Positions 17,192 through 26,358 of a stretch of DNA of 64,000 nucleotides are shown piece after piece (the first letter of the stretch is position 1; each line of letters starts with the position of its first letter). The DNA is taken from assembly GCF_014649015.1 (NCBI RefSeq), contig NZ_BMSF01000002.1, positions 484,796 through 548,795 on the forward strand. The letters run 5' to 3'. The notes under the pieces were generated by a model that made no database searches, was not told the origin of the DNA, and worked only from the letters and a program-made list of their open reading frames with translations. Made by a program: the position numbers and the translations under genes. This stretch comes from Streptomyces narbonensis (lineage in GTDB: Bacteria > Actinomycetota > Actinomycetes > Streptomycetales > Streptomycetaceae).

Positions 17192-17743
17192 ATGCCCGAC
17201 GATCTTGGCCGATACCTCACCGCCGGGCCCCGCGTGGGCCTGCGCCCCTTCTCGCCGGACGACGCCGAGGAGTTCACCGCCCGTGCCCGCGAGAGCAGGG
17301 AACTCCACCGGCCCTGGCTCTTCCCGCCGTCCACCCCCGAGGCGTACGCCACCTACGCGGGCGCGCTCATCGAGGACCCGGCGCGCGCCGGATTCCTGGT
17401 GTGCGAGCACGCCCAAGGGGTGGCCGGCGGGCGGATCGCCGGCTTCGTCAACATCAACAACATCGTCCACGGAGCCTTCCGCAGCGGCGCCCTCGGCTAC
17501 GGAGCCTTCGCGCACGCCGCCGGCCGCGGACTGTTCACCGAGGCCCTCGGGCTGCTCCTGGCGTACGCCTTCGGGCCCCTGGAGCTGCACCGCCTGGAGG
17601 CGAACATCCAGCCCGGCAACACCGCCTCCCGTGCGCTCGTCCAGCGCACGGGCTTCCGCCTGGAGGGCTTCTCGCCCGCGATGCTGTTCATCGACGGAGC
17701 CTGGCGGGACCACGAGCGCTGGGCGGTCACCGCTCCGTCATAG
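17192..17743 (+). CDS. GNAT family N-acetyltransferase (RimJ/RimL type)
   Basis: 183 residues. The fold is recognised from VGLRPFSPDDAEEF, LGYGAFAHAAGRGLFTEALG (acetyl-CoA loop) and HRLEANIQPGNTASRALVQR. It is the same length as the acetyltransferase on the other side of the MITE but clearly different in sequence. The ATG lies only ten bases from the element's end, so its promoter must be within or beyond the element, or the message is leaderless. Confidence 0.9.
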   Translation: MPDDLGRYLTAGPRVGLRPFSPDDAEEFTARARESRELHRPWLFPPSTPEAYATYAGALIEDPARAGFLVCEHAQGVAGGRIAGFVNINNIVHGAFRSGALGYGAFAHAAGRGLFTEALGLLLAYAFGPLELHRLEANIQPGNTASRALVQRTGFRLEGFSPAMLFIDGAWRDHERWAVTAPS

Positions 17744-17791
17744 GTGAGCGAACCCCTGGTCAGGACCGGCCCCGGCGTGTTCCATGGGTGG

Positions 17792-19768
17792 ATGACGACC
17801 GTGCGACGTGCCGTACTGACGCTGCCCGCGGCCCCGTTGGGCCCGGACAGCCCCCTGCCCGCCCTGCGGACCCACCACGGGACCCACGCGGTCGACGAAC
17901 AGACCCTCGCCGAACTCCCGCGCGACATGGCCCGGGGCATCGGACACGCACCCCTGCGCAGCCTGCTGCCCGCCCCCGTGCGGGACGGTTACGGGCGCGA
18001 ACGCACCCCCACCGACCTCGACGCGATCGTGATCGAGAACGACCGGATCCGGGCCACCGTGCTCCCGGGGCTCGGCGGCCGCGTCCACTCCCTGTTCCAC
18101 AAGGCCGGCGGACGCGAACTCCTCTACCGCAACCCGGTGATCCAGCCGGCCGCCTTCGCCCTCAACGGGGCCTGGTTCTCCGGCGGCATCGAGTGGAACA
18201 TCGGAGCCACCGGCCACACCACCCTCTCCTGCTCGCCCCTGCACGCGGCCGTCGTCCGCGCGCCCGACGGCGGCCGGATGCTCCGGCTGTGGGAGTGGGA
18301 GCGCCTGCGGGACCTGCCCTTCCAGGTCGACCTGTGGCTCCCGGACGGCTCCGACTTCCTCCATGTCGGCGTCCGCATCCGCAACCCCCACGAGCGGCCC
18401 GCCCCCGTCTACTGGTGGTCCAACACCGCCGTACCGGAGGACCGCCGCGTCATCGCGCCCGCCGACGCCGCCTGGCACCACGGCTACGAACGCTCGCTGC
18501 GCCGCCTGCCCTTCCCCGTCCCCGAGAGCGGTGGCGGCACCGACCGCTCGTACCCGCTGAACGGGGACCACGCGGCCGACTGGTTCTACGACCTGCCTGA
18601 CGGGCAGCGCCGCTGGATCGCCGCCCTCGATGCCGACGGCACCGGCCTCGTCCAGACCTCCACCGATCCGCTGCGCGGACGCAAGCTCTTCCTGTGGGGC
18701 CGCGAGCGCGGCGGCCGGCGCTGGCAGGAGTGGCTCACCGAGCCCGGCACCCCCGGCTACGCCGAGATCCAGGCCGGCCTCGCCCGCACCCAGCTGGAGC
18801 ACCTGGAGCTGCCCGGCGGCGGGGAGTTCAGCTGGCTTGAGGCGTACGGACCGCTCGCCGCCGACCCCGCCGCGGCGCTCGGCGACGACTGGGGCGCGGC
18901 CCGCGAGGCCGTCGAGGGCGGCCTCGCCGAAGCGCTCCCGCGCGCCGCGGTCGACACGGCCTACACGGCCTGGCGCGAGCAGGCCGCCGACTCCGGGCCC
19001 GAGACCGTCCTCGCTGTCGGCTCCGGCTGGGGAGCCCTCGAAGTCCTGCGCGGACACTTCGAGTTGCCCGGCACGCCCTTCCCCGAGTCGACGCTCGGGC
19101 CCGAGCAGGAGCCCTGGCGCGCACTGCTGGACACCGGAGTCCTGCCGGCCCCCGAGAAGGGAGCCGCGCCCGGCGCGCCGCTGGTCTCGTCGCCCTGGCG
19201 GGACATGCTGGAGACCGCCCCGGCCGACCCCTCCACCGAGTACCACCTCGGCATCGCCCAGTGGCACGCCGGAGACCGCGCCCAGGCCGTACGGAGCTGG
19301 GAACGCGGACTGCGCGAGGCCGCCGTCCGCTGGCCGTTGCTCCGCTGCCTCGCCGTCGCCGACCGGGAGGACGGACACCCGGCCCGCGCCGCCGAACGGT
19401 TCGCGGAGGCCTTCACCGACCACACCGACCACACCGACCAGGCGGACCGGGCCGCCGAGGACGAGGTGGTGAGCGCCGCGCTCGGCCGCGAGGCCGTCAC
19501 CGCGCTGCTCGCCGCCGGACGCGCGGGCAGGGCACGCGAGACATGGAAACGGCTCCCGGAAGAGGCCCGGGGAAGGGGCGCCTTCCGGCTCCTGGAGGCG
19601 CGGCTGCTCCTCGCCGAGGGCAGAAAGGACGAGGCCCGCGCCGTCTTCGGCGCGGGCTTCGAGGTCGCGGACCTGCGCGAGGGAGTCGAGATCCTCGGCG
19701 AGGTCTGGGCGGAGATCACCGACGAACCACTGCCGTACGCCTATGAGTTCAGGATGCGACCGAGCTGA
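17792..19768 (+). CDS. DUF5107 domain protein with C-terminal TPR-like repeats
   Basis: 658 residues. Residues about 70-300 have the DUF5107 pattern (VLPGLGGRVHSLFHKAGGRE, NGAWFSGGIEWNIGATGH), a beta-sandwich like aldose epimerase or hexosaminidase domains. The last 250 residues are helical with TPR character (STEYHLGIAQWHAGDRAQAV). The family is linked to carbohydrate metabolism, but no reaction is established. Start uncertain: GTG at 17744 is also in frame, right after the acetyltransferase stop. Confidence 0.85.
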   Translation: MTTVRRAVLTLPAAPLGPDSPLPALRTHHGTHAVDEQTLAELPRDMARGIGHAPLRSLLPAPVRDGYGRERTPTDLDAIVIENDRIRATVLPGLGGRVHSLFHKAGGRELLYRNPVIQPAAFALNGAWFSGGIEWNIGATGHTTLSCSPLHAAVVRAPDGGRMLRLWEWERLRDLPFQVDLWLPDGSDFLHVGVRIRNPHERPAPVYWWSNTAVPEDRRVIAPADAAWHHGYERSLRRLPFPVPESGGGTDRSYPLNGDHAADWFYDLPDGQRRWIAALDADGTGLVQTSTDPLRGRKLFLWGRERGGRRWQEWLTEPGTPGYAEIQAGLARTQLEHLELPGGGEFSWLEAYGPLAADPAAALGDDWGAAREAVEGGLAEALPRAAVDTAYTAWREQAADSGPETVLAVGSGWGALEVLRGHFELPGTPFPESTLGPEQEPWRALLDTGVLPAPEKGAAPGAPLVSSPWRDMLETAPADPSTEYHLGIAQWHAGDRAQAVRSWERGLREAAVRWPLLRCLAVADREDGHPARAAERFAEAFTDHTDHTDQADRAAEDEVVSAALGREAVTALLAAGRAGRARETWKRLPEEARGRGAFRLLEARLLLAEGRKDEARAVFGAGFEVADLREGVEILGEVWAEITDEPLPYAYEFRMRPS

Positions 19769-19811
19769 CGGACGGCTGCGGACGGCTCGTCTCCGGTGGG
19801 CGGTCGGGCGG

Positions 19812-20648
19812 TCAGGACACCCGGCACAGGATCTCGCCGTGCGGGACCATGAACCAGGCGTCCTCCTGCGCGCCCCACTCCCGCCAGGCCTCCCCGATCG
19901 CCTTCAGCTCGGCCTCGGTCGAGTGGCCGCCCTTGACGGCCAGTTCGGCGTAGACGGAGGCGGTCGTGCGGTCCGCCCACAGGCCGCTCCACCAGGCGCG
20001 CTCCTCGGGCGTGGCGAAGCACCAGGTCGCCGCGGTCGTCGTGACGGCGGTGAACCCCGCCTCCCGGGCCCAGGAGAACAGCCGACGCCCGGCGTCGGGT
20101 TCGCCGCCGTTCGCCCGTGCGACACGGTGGTACAGGTCCAACCAGCCGTCCAACGCCGGGCGTTCGGGGAACCAGGCGAAGGCCCCGTAGTCGCTGTCTC
20201 GGGCCGCGACGACTCCGCCCGGCCTGCACACCCGCCGCATCTCGCGCAGGGCCTGGACCGGGTCTCCGACGTGCTGCAACACCTGGTGGGCGTGGACGAC
20301 GTCGAAGGAGTCGTCGGGGAAGTCCAGGGCGTGTACGTCCGCCACCGCGAACTCGACGTTCTCCAGGCCGCGTTCGGCGGCCACCGCGCGGGCCTTGTCC
20401 AGGACGTCCTCGGCGGCGTCGACGGCGGTCACCCGGCCGGGCGCCACCAGCGCCGCCAGATCCGCCGTGATCGTGCCCGGGCCGCAGCCCACGTCCAGGA
20501 CGTCCAGCCCCGCCCGCAGCTCGGGCAGCAGGTAGGCGGCGGAGTTGGCGGCGGTCCGCCAGTTGTGCGAACGCAGGACGGACTCGTGGTGGCCGTGGGT
20601 GTAGACAGCGGTCTCGTGGGCCGCGGACGAGGCGGAGGCATGCGTCAT
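19812..20648 (-). CDS. Class I SAM-dependent methyltransferase
   Basis: 278 residues from an ATG with GGGAG eight bases ahead. SAM motif I is VLDVGCGPGTIT at about 55, followed by VTAVDAAEDVL (acidic ribose-binding residue) and FDVVHAHQVLQHVGDP (post-I/IV region). It resembles ubiquinone/menaquinone-type methyltransferases, but the small-molecule substrate is not evident and it stands alone. Stops 43 bases from the convergent DUF5107 gene. Confidence 0.92.
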   Translation of the reverse strand: MTHASASSAAHETAVYTHGHHESVLRSHNWRTAANSAAYLLPELRAGLDVLDVGCGPGTITADLAALVAPGRVTAVDAAEDVLDKARAVAAERGLENVEFAVADVHALDFPDDSFDVVHAHQVLQHVGDPVQALREMRRVCRPGGVVAARDSDYGAFAWFPERPALDGWLDLYHRVARANGGEPDAGRRLFSWAREAGFTAVTTTAATWCFATPEERAWWSGLWADRTTASVYAELAVKGGHSTEAELKAIGEAWREWGAQEDAWFMVPHGEILCRVS

Positions 20649-20738
20649 GGAAGTGACTCCCTCGGTGTGGGTGCGTGCCCTCACCGTACGCACCCACGCC
20701 GAATAGTGAGACCCTCGTCTTGAGATGTGGACAGCCGC

Positions 20739-21362
20739 TCAGCCGAACAGCGCCCGGCGGTACCGGAGTTCCTCGAGCTCCCGACCGCCCGTGACCTCGC
20801 GGACGGCCGTGCCGTCCGGTCGCCAGCCGGCCGCCTCGTAGAAGCGTCGGCCCCGCGTGTTCCCGGCGAGCACCCACAGTGCGGCGGTCCGGAATCCGGC
20901 CGTCACGAGCACCTCCGTGGACGCGGCGAGCAGCGACCGCCCGACGCCCGTGCCCCACGCCTCCGGCAGGGCGTACAGCGCCGCCAGTTCGGCGGTGGAG
21001 ACGGGGTCGAACGCACGGGACGCACCGGCGGTGCCGACGGCACCGGCCGTCCTGGCCACATCGGTCGCACCGGCCGCTTCAGCCTCCGCGGGCTCCTCGT
21101 CCGGCCAGGCCCTGAGGCAGGAGAAGGCCACGACCCGCCCGTCGGGCTCCGTCGCCAGGAGCACCGTGGGCCGGTCGGGCGCGGTCAGCCGGTCGTGCCA
21201 GACGGACGCCCGCTCCTCCGGGTCCAGCGAGGCCAGGTACGGCCCGGGGAGGAGATCGCGGTAGGCGGCCCGCCAGGACAGGACGTGCACGGAGGCGACG
21301 TCCGCCGCGTCCTCGGGAAGCGCCTCGCGTATCGATGGGGTCGCGCCGTTCGATGTCGTCAT
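20739..21362 (-). CDS. GNAT family N-acetyltransferase
   Basis: 207 residues. Starts with the usual IREALPEDAADVASVHVLSW. The acetyl-CoA loop LPEAWGTGVGRSLL and the C-terminal NTRGRRFYEAAGWRPDG are clear. An Ala/Thr/Gly-rich insertion (residues about 85-110) interrupts the central sheet region and is probably a loop. GGCGGAG precedes the ATG. Substrate unknown; similar streptomycete enzymes are annotated as general acetyltransferases. Confidence 0.9.
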   Translation of the reverse strand: MTTSNGATPSIREALPEDAADVASVHVLSWRAAYRDLLPGPYLASLDPEERASVWHDRLTAPDRPTVLLATEPDGRVVAFSCLRAWPDEEPAEAEAAGATDVARTAGAVGTAGASRAFDPVSTAELAALYALPEAWGTGVGRSLLAASTEVLVTAGFRTAALWVLAGNTRGRRFYEAAGWRPDGTAVREVTGGRELEELRYRRALFG

Positions 21363-21716
21363 GCCGCATTCTCCGCCGGGGAGACCGAGCGCCGCTGCCG
21401 TATTTCCCGGACCCGGGTCCGGGCGGACGGATCCATGGGTGACGGCACCCGGGTTCGGCGTCCACTCCACCTGCGGGCGGCCGCGCGACCTGCCCTCCGT
21501 CACCCGAACGGCCCTGATCGAGCACACCGGAAACGGCCGCAGCTCACTCGTACGCCACCCGGTCACCGTCGCCCGAGCGGGGTGGTCGTCCCGGCGCCCC
21601 ACCCGGCTCGCCCCGGCAACCGAAGCGACTCCTGGAGCGGCGAAACCGCCTGGATCTTCGTATAAAGGGCTCGGGGTGCCGTTCCCGGTGCCCCGTGCGC
21701 TCAGGAGGTACGGGAC
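21363..21716. other. Intergenic region, divergent promoters
   Basis: 354 bases between divergent genes. No coding pattern. TATAAAG at 21661-21667 is the most AT-rich spot and could be a -10 for the gene at 21717, but no matching -35 is visible. AGGAGG for that gene is at 21702-21707. Confidence 0.5.
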
Positions 21717-22952
21717 ATGCCCCACGCGGCTCCGGAAGGCCGAGGGCCGGTGCGCTACGGCCCTCCCGCGCCCGACGCGGGCCTGCCCGTCCTTCCCGGG
21801 CTCGCCGCCCTCCTCGCCGCGGCGGCGGGACGCGCCGCCCCCGAACCGCCCGGCGGCGGCCCCGTCCTGCGGGAGGCCGCGGCCGGCTACTGGTGGCGGC
21901 GCGGCCTGCGGACGCACGCCGAGGACGTCGTGGCGGCCCCGGGAGCCCCCGCCCTGCTCCTCGCCCTGATCGCCGCGCACGGCGGAGACCTCCTGCTGCC
22001 CCGCCCCTGCCCCGCCTGGTGGGCTCCGCAGGCCCGCCTCCTCGGCCGCCCCGCCTACCACGTACCCACCCCCGCCGAATGCGGTGGCGTCCCCGATCCG
22101 TACGCCCTCCTGGAGACCGTCCGGAGAGTGCGGGCCGAGGGCGGCGACCCCCGGGTCCTGCTGCTCTCCGTCGCCGACGATCCCACCGCCACCGTCGCCC
22201 CGCCCGAGATCGTGCGCGAGGCCTGCGAGGCCGCCGTCGCCGAGGGCCTCCACGTCATCAGCGACGAGACCTGGCGCGACACCCTCCACCACCCGCACGA
22301 CACCGTGCTCCTCAGCCCCGCCGAGATGTGCCCGGACGACGTCACCGTCCTCGGCGACCTCGGCGGCGCCCCCCTCACCCCGGCCGCCTGGCCCTGCGCC
22401 GTCGCCCGCTTCCCGCCCACCGACCCGTCCCGCGCCGACCGCTGGACCGATCGCAGGGCCCGCGCCCTCGACGTCCTCACCGCCCTCGGCGCCGTCGTCC
22501 CCGGTCCCGTCGCCCCCGCCGCCGCGCACGCCCTCGACGAACCCGAGGACGTGACCGTGCCGGCCCGGCGCGCCGCCGCCGTCCACGGCCGGCTCGCCGC
22601 CGCCGCGCACCGCACCGCCCTGGCCGCCGGAGCCCTCTCCCGGCCTCCGCAGGCCGGTCGCCATCTGTACGTGGACCTCGGCAGGTTGAGGTCCGGACTC
22701 GCCGCCCGGGGCGTCACCGACTCCCTGGAGCTGGAGAGCCACCTGACCGCGCGACTCGGCGCCCCCGTCCCCGGCGGGCACAGATTCGGGGACGAACTCG
22801 GCGCCCTGCGCGTCCGGTTCGGCACCAAGATGTTCCTCGGCGCCACCGAGGAGGAGCGCGCCGAGACCCTCGGGTCCCGGAACCCCGAGGAACTCCCGCA
22901 CGTGACGGGCGCGTTGACGGACTTCGGAGGAGCCCTGGAGGAGCTCAGGTGA
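21717..22952 (+). CDS. Aminotransferase class I/II-fold protein lacking the PLP lysine
   Basis: 411 residues from an ATG with AGGAGG ahead. The fold is recognised from the N-terminal YWWRRGLRTHAEDVVAAPGA, the small-molecule binding core LHVISDETWRD, and the C-terminal LRVRFGTKMFLGAT. Where active homologues have the Ser-x-Lys Schiff-base motif before a GWR segment, this protein reads LGDLGGAPLTPAAWPCAVAR, with no Lys. It is therefore probably catalytically inactive as a transaminase, or uses the fold otherwise. Followed by a 36-bp tandem repeat and a metallo-hydrolase gene. Confidence 0.85.
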   Translation: MPHAAPEGRGPVRYGPPAPDAGLPVLPGLAALLAAAAGRAAPEPPGGGPVLREAAAGYWWRRGLRTHAEDVVAAPGAPALLLALIAAHGGDLLLPRPCPAWWAPQARLLGRPAYHVPTPAECGGVPDPYALLETVRRVRAEGGDPRVLLLSVADDPTATVAPPEIVREACEAAVAEGLHVISDETWRDTLHHPHDTVLLSPAEMCPDDVTVLGDLGGAPLTPAAWPCAVARFPPTDPSRADRWTDRRARALDVLTALGAVVPGPVAPAAAHALDEPEDVTVPARRAAAVHGRLAAAAHRTALAAGALSRPPQAGRHLYVDLGRLRSGLAARGVTDSLELESHLTARLGAPVPGGHRFGDELGALRVRFGTKMFLGATEEERAETLGSRNPEELPHVTGALTDFGGALEELR

Positions 22953-22960
22953 CCCGCCCC

Positions 22961-23140
22961 GGACATCCGGCCCGGCCAGGCCCCCCGCTCCAGTCCGGAC
23001 GTCCGGCCCGGCTGGGACACCCCCTCCAGTCCGGACACCCGGCCCGGCCAGGCCCCCCGCTCCAGCCCGGACGTCCGGCCCGGCTGGGACACCCCCTCCA
23101 GTCCGGACACCCGGCCCGGCCAGGCCCCCCGCTCCAGTCC
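22961..23140. repeat. Five 36-bp tandem repeats, alternating two types
   Basis: Units at 22961, 22997, 23033, 23069 and 23105 are 36 bases each. They alternate between an A form (...GGCCAGGCCCCCCGCTCC...) and a B form (...GGCTGGGACACCCCCTCC...), giving a 72-base higher-order period. The array fills most of the gap between two co-directional genes. Confidence 0.85.
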
Positions 23141-23190
23141 GGACACCCCGCCCACCCCGTACGAGCCGCGACGCAGGACGGAGCCCGCAG

Positions 23191-24351
23191 ATGACCGAAC
23201 GGACGGCACGCCCCGCCCGGGCCGCCGAGGCCCCGTACCCCGCCGCCCCCGCTCAGCCCCCCACCACAGCCCCGGTACCCACGGCCCCGGCACCCACGGC
23301 CCCGGCACCCGCAGCCCCGGCACCCACAGCCCCGGCATCCACCACAGCCCCGGCACCCCCCACGACCCCCGCCCCGTCGCCCACCCCCGTGCTCCAGCCG
23401 GTCGGCCGGCTGCGCGCGGACTGGCCCCGGACCTTCGTCGACCGGCTCACCGCTCCCCTCCCCGGCGTCCGCGCCCTGGCGCGGCTGGCCCGCGAGGGAG
23501 CCGTCCGTCCCCGCCCCGAAGGCCTCCGCGACATCCCCCTGCTCCCTTTTGAGCCGGGTCCGCTGCCGCCCGCCGGGCCCGACACCCTCGCCGTCACCTG
23601 GGCGGGCCACGCCAGTTGGATCCTGCGCCTCGGCGGACTCACCGTCCTCACCGACCCCGTCTGGTCCCGCCGGATCTTCGGCACCCCGGCCCGGCTCACC
23701 CCGGTCGGCGTCCGCTGGGAGGACCTGCCACGCGTCGACGCCGTCGTCATCAGCCACAACCACTTCGACCACCTCGACGCCCCCACCCTCCGCCGACTTC
23801 CCCGCCGCACACCGGTGTTCGTCCCCGCAGGCCTCGGACGTTGGTTCTCCCGCAGGGGGTTCGGCCGGGTGACCGAGCTCGACTGGTGGGAGGCGGCCGA
23901 ACTCGACGGCGTGCGCTTCGACTTCGTCCCCGCCCACCACTGGTCCAAGCGCACTCTCCTGGACACCTGCCGCTCCCTGTGGGGCGGCTGGGTGCTCACC
24001 GACCCGTCGGGCCGCCGGATCCACTTCGCGGGGGACACCGGGTACGGCCACTGGTTCGCCGAGATCGGCCGCCGCTTCCCCGGCATCGACCTTTCCCTGC
24101 TCCCGATCGGGGCCTACGCCCCCCGCTGGTGGCTCAGCGACGTCCACACGGACCCCGAGGAGGCCGTCCGCGCCCACCAGGACCTGGGCGCACGGAGGAT
24201 GGCCCCCATGCACTGGGCCACCTTCGTCCTCTCCGCGGAACCCGTCCTGGAACCCCTCACCCGCGTCAGGGCCGCCTGGGAGAAGGCGGGACTGCCCCGC
24301 GAGGACCTGTGGGACCTCCCGATCGGCGCCTCACGGGTGCTCACTCCCTGA
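23191..24351 (+). CDS. Metallo-beta-lactamase-fold hydrolase, NAPE-PLD-like
   Basis: 386 residues. Residues 15-70 are a Pro/Ala/Thr low-complexity region from degenerate short repeats. The catalytic domain has WAGHASWIL, the metal motif SHNHFDHLD, PAHHWSKR, FAGDTGYG and the final MHWATF His, as in N-acylphosphatidylethanolamine phospholipase D-like and UlaG-like hydrolases. The real substrate is unknown. Its last 21 bases overlap the convergent DedA gene. GGAG lies eight bases before the ATG. Confidence 0.9.
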   Translation: MTERTARPARAAEAPYPAAPAQPPTTAPVPTAPAPTAPAPAAPAPTAPASTTAPAPPTTPAPSPTPVLQPVGRLRADWPRTFVDRLTAPLPGVRALARLAREGAVRPRPEGLRDIPLLPFEPGPLPPAGPDTLAVTWAGHASWILRLGGLTVLTDPVWSRRIFGTPARLTPVGVRWEDLPRVDAVVISHNHFDHLDAPTLRRLPRRTPVFVPAGLGRWFSRRGFGRVTELDWWEAAELDGVRFDFVPAHHWSKRTLLDTCRSLWGGWVLTDPSGRRIHFAGDTGYGHWFAEIGRRFPGIDLSLLPIGAYAPRWWLSDVHTDPEEAVRAHQDLGARRMAPMHWATFVLSAEPVLEPLTRVRAAWEKAGLPREDLWDLPIGASRVLTP

Positions 24352-25002
24352 AGTGCCCGAGGCCCCATGCGTACGCGAGGGCCGCACCCGCCGCCACAGC
24401 GCCGGCAGCGCGCTGATCAGCACCGTCAGACCCACTGCCGCCACGACCCCCTGCCACGGCTCCGGGAAGAGTGAACCGCCCAGGATGCCGATCAGCTGGT
24501 ACGTCGCCGCCCACGCGAGGCACGCCGCCATGTCCCCCCGCGCGAAACGCCGCAAAGGCATCTCCGCGAGCAGACACGCCAGCATCACCGGGATCCGCCC
24601 CGCCGGCACCAGCCGGGACAGCACGAGCACGGACACCTGATGCGTGTCCAGCCGTTCCTGCGCCTGCGCGAGCCGCTCCGGCGTCACCCGGCCCCGCAGT
24701 GCGGCCAGCCACCGCGAGCCGTTGCGGGAACGCACCCCGCGCTGCCCGAGCCAGTACAGCGCCAGGTCCCCCAGGAACGCGGCGAACGCCGCCACGAGGA
24801 AGACGAGGAGCAGCGCCACCGGCGAGCTCTGGTGGAAGGCGACCACCGCTGCCGAACTCACGATGGCACCCGTCGGCACGATCGGCACCAGAGCGCCCAG
24901 CGCCACGAGGAGGAACAGCGAGGGATAGCCGACCGCCTGCTGCGTCGACTCGGTCGGCAGCTCGCGCACCGCTCCGGCGACCCGCACCAGACCGTCGATC
25001 AC
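24331..25002 (-). CDS. DedA family membrane protein
   Basis: 223 residues, GTG start overlapping the stop of the upstream gene (GTGA), with GGAGG seven bases ahead. About five hydrophobic spans; the family motifs are visible as PIVPTGAIVSSAAV, FLGDLALYWLGQRG and LSRLVPAGRIPVMLACLLAEM with its conserved Arg residues. DedA proteins act as lipid transporters/flippases (for example undecaprenyl phosphate or phosphatidylethanolamine) and support membrane homeostasis. Co-transcribed with a metallo-hydrolase. Confidence 0.9.
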   Translation of the reverse strand: MIDGLVRVAGAVRELPTESTQQAVGYPSLFLLVALGALVPIVPTGAIVSSAAVVAFHQSSPVALLLVFLVAAFAAFLGDLALYWLGQRGVRSRNGSRWLAALRGRVTPERLAQAQERLDTHQVSVLVLSRLVPAGRIPVMLACLLAEMPLRRFARGDMAACLAWAATYQLIGILGGSLFPEPWQGVVAAVGLTVLISALPALWRRVRPSRTHGASGTSGSEHP

Positions 25003-25778
25003 CTGGCGACCTCCGGCCGCACCCGCTCGCCGTGGGCCAGCAGGTGCACCACCACCTTCGGGGCGAGCCGGGCCGCGTGGCGGACGAACTCGTCCCCCGG
25101 CGCGTGGAACTCGTGCGGCCGGACCCCGTCGAGCCCGATCGGCCAGTACGTGCCGTAGTGCACCGGCACCGCCGCCGCGGGCGACAGCGCGGCGAGCGCC
25201 TCGGCAGCCCGGCCCGCGTCGAGGTGCCCGTGCCCGAGGTACGGCCCCCAGCCGCCGACCGGCAGCAGTGCCACGTCCACCGGACCCACCGCCTCCGCCA
25301 TCCCGTCGAACAGCCCGGTGTCCCCGGCGAAGTACGTCCGCGCCTCGCCCTCGACGACGTACCCGAGGGCGGGGGAGCGGTGCGGACCGACCGGCAGCCG
25401 CCGCCCGTCGTGGGCCGCCGGGACGGCCCGTACCGTCACGCCCTCGACCGTCACCGTGTCGCCCGGCTCCACCTCGGTCACCCGCAGCCCGTTCCCGTCG
25501 AGCCTGCGCAGCCCCGGTACGGCGGCCGGCGCCCCGCGCGGCACGACGATCCGGGTCCCGGGCGCGAGCCGGGCCAGCGAGGGCACGTGCAGATGGTCGG
25601 CGTGCAGGTGCGAGACGAGCACGGCCTCGGCGCGCGTGGCCTCGGGCGGCGGCGGGGCGCCGCGCCGCCGCCGCAGGTGCGCGAGCCGCCGCGCGAACAG
25701 CGGGTCGGTGAGGAAGCGGACCCCGGAGTCCTCGACCGTGCAGGTCGCGTGACCCCACCAGGTGACCTCCACCGGCAT
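24999..25778 (-). CDS. UlaG-like metallo-beta-lactamase-fold hydrolase
   Basis: 259 residues with GGAAGG before the ATG. Motifs: TWWGHATCTVEDSG at the N-terminus, SHLHADHLHVP (metal site), FAGDTGLFDGM and VPVHYGTYWP with the last metal His. The family includes L-ascorbate-6-phosphate lactonases and NAPE-PLD-type phosphodiesterases. It forms a two-gene operon with dedA, which hints at a lipid or envelope substrate (inference). A second enzyme of the same superfamily lies convergent at 23191. Confidence 0.9.
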   Translation of the reverse strand: MPVEVTWWGHATCTVEDSGVRFLTDPLFARRLAHLRRRRGAPPPPEATRAEAVLVSHLHADHLHVPSLARLAPGTRIVVPRGAPAAVPGLRRLDGNGLRVTEVEPGDTVTVEGVTVRAVPAAHDGRRLPVGPHRSPALGYVVEGEARTYFAGDTGLFDGMAEAVGPVDVALLPVGGWGPYLGHGHLDAGRAAEALAALSPAAAVPVHYGTYWPIGLDGVRPHEFHAPGDEFVRHAARLAPKVVVHLLAHGERVRPEVAR

Positions 25779-25927
25779 GCCGCCTTCCGTCTCCGCTCGT
25801 CGTCCCGGGGGCTCCGGCCGCCGCGCCCCGATGTCCGCGACCGTTCCGTACCTCCGTAACGAGGGTAAATGTCCGGAGCGTGCTCCGGAGGATGTTCGGC
25901 CGTGCCGATCCCCAGTAGGGTCGGTCC

Positions 25928-26332
25928 ATGGACGACGTTCGGGTGGCGGCGATCGCCAGCCTCACCCCGCTCGAAGAGCTGGACAGCGACCCCTTCCTGG
26001 TGGACACGCGAGGCCAGCACGCGCTGTGCGCCCGCTGGGCCGTCGACAAGGGGTACGTGCTCGCCCGCCAACTCCTCTTCTACGGCATCCGTCCCGACCA
26101 CGCGGCCCTGTGGCAGGACGTCGAGGACGGGGAGGTCGACCTCTTCGTCGCCGCCAACGATCGTGTCCTCGCCCGCGCGTTGACCTCGGTCTCCGGCTTC
26201 CGCGCCGAGTGCGAGCGCCGAGGCGTGCGGGTCGAGACCGTCGGCCTCGACGAACCGTCGTACGACACGGCGGCCAAGGCCGGAGTGCACCGGCGGCTCT
26301 CCATGCCCACCGCCGGATACGACGGCTGCTGA
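25928..26332 (+). CDS. Conserved hypothetical protein, resolvase-like fold possible
   Basis: 134 residues. The first half (CARWAVDKGYVLARQLLFYG) and the central VEDGEVDLFVAANDRVLARAL resemble the catalytic-domain layout of serine recombinases (a helix after an oxidative-like strand, then a DLFV strand), but the nucleophilic Ser and Arg motifs are absent, so it would be inactive. No signal peptide. Weak ribosome site. I do not recognise a functional family; coding bias is good. Confidence 0.72.
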   Translation: MDDVRVAAIASLTPLEELDSDPFLVDTRGQHALCARWAVDKGYVLARQLLFYGIRPDHAALWQDVEDGEVDLFVAANDRVLARALTSVSGFRAECERRGVRVETVGLDEPSYDTAAKAGVHRRLSMPTAGYDGC

Positions 26333-26358
26333 CCCACGGGACGTTCCCCGCCCCACCC

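Noticed and set aside
25928..26332. Active serine recombinase
   Set aside because: Only a vague resemblance; catalytic Ser and Arg residues are not present, so kept as hypothetical.
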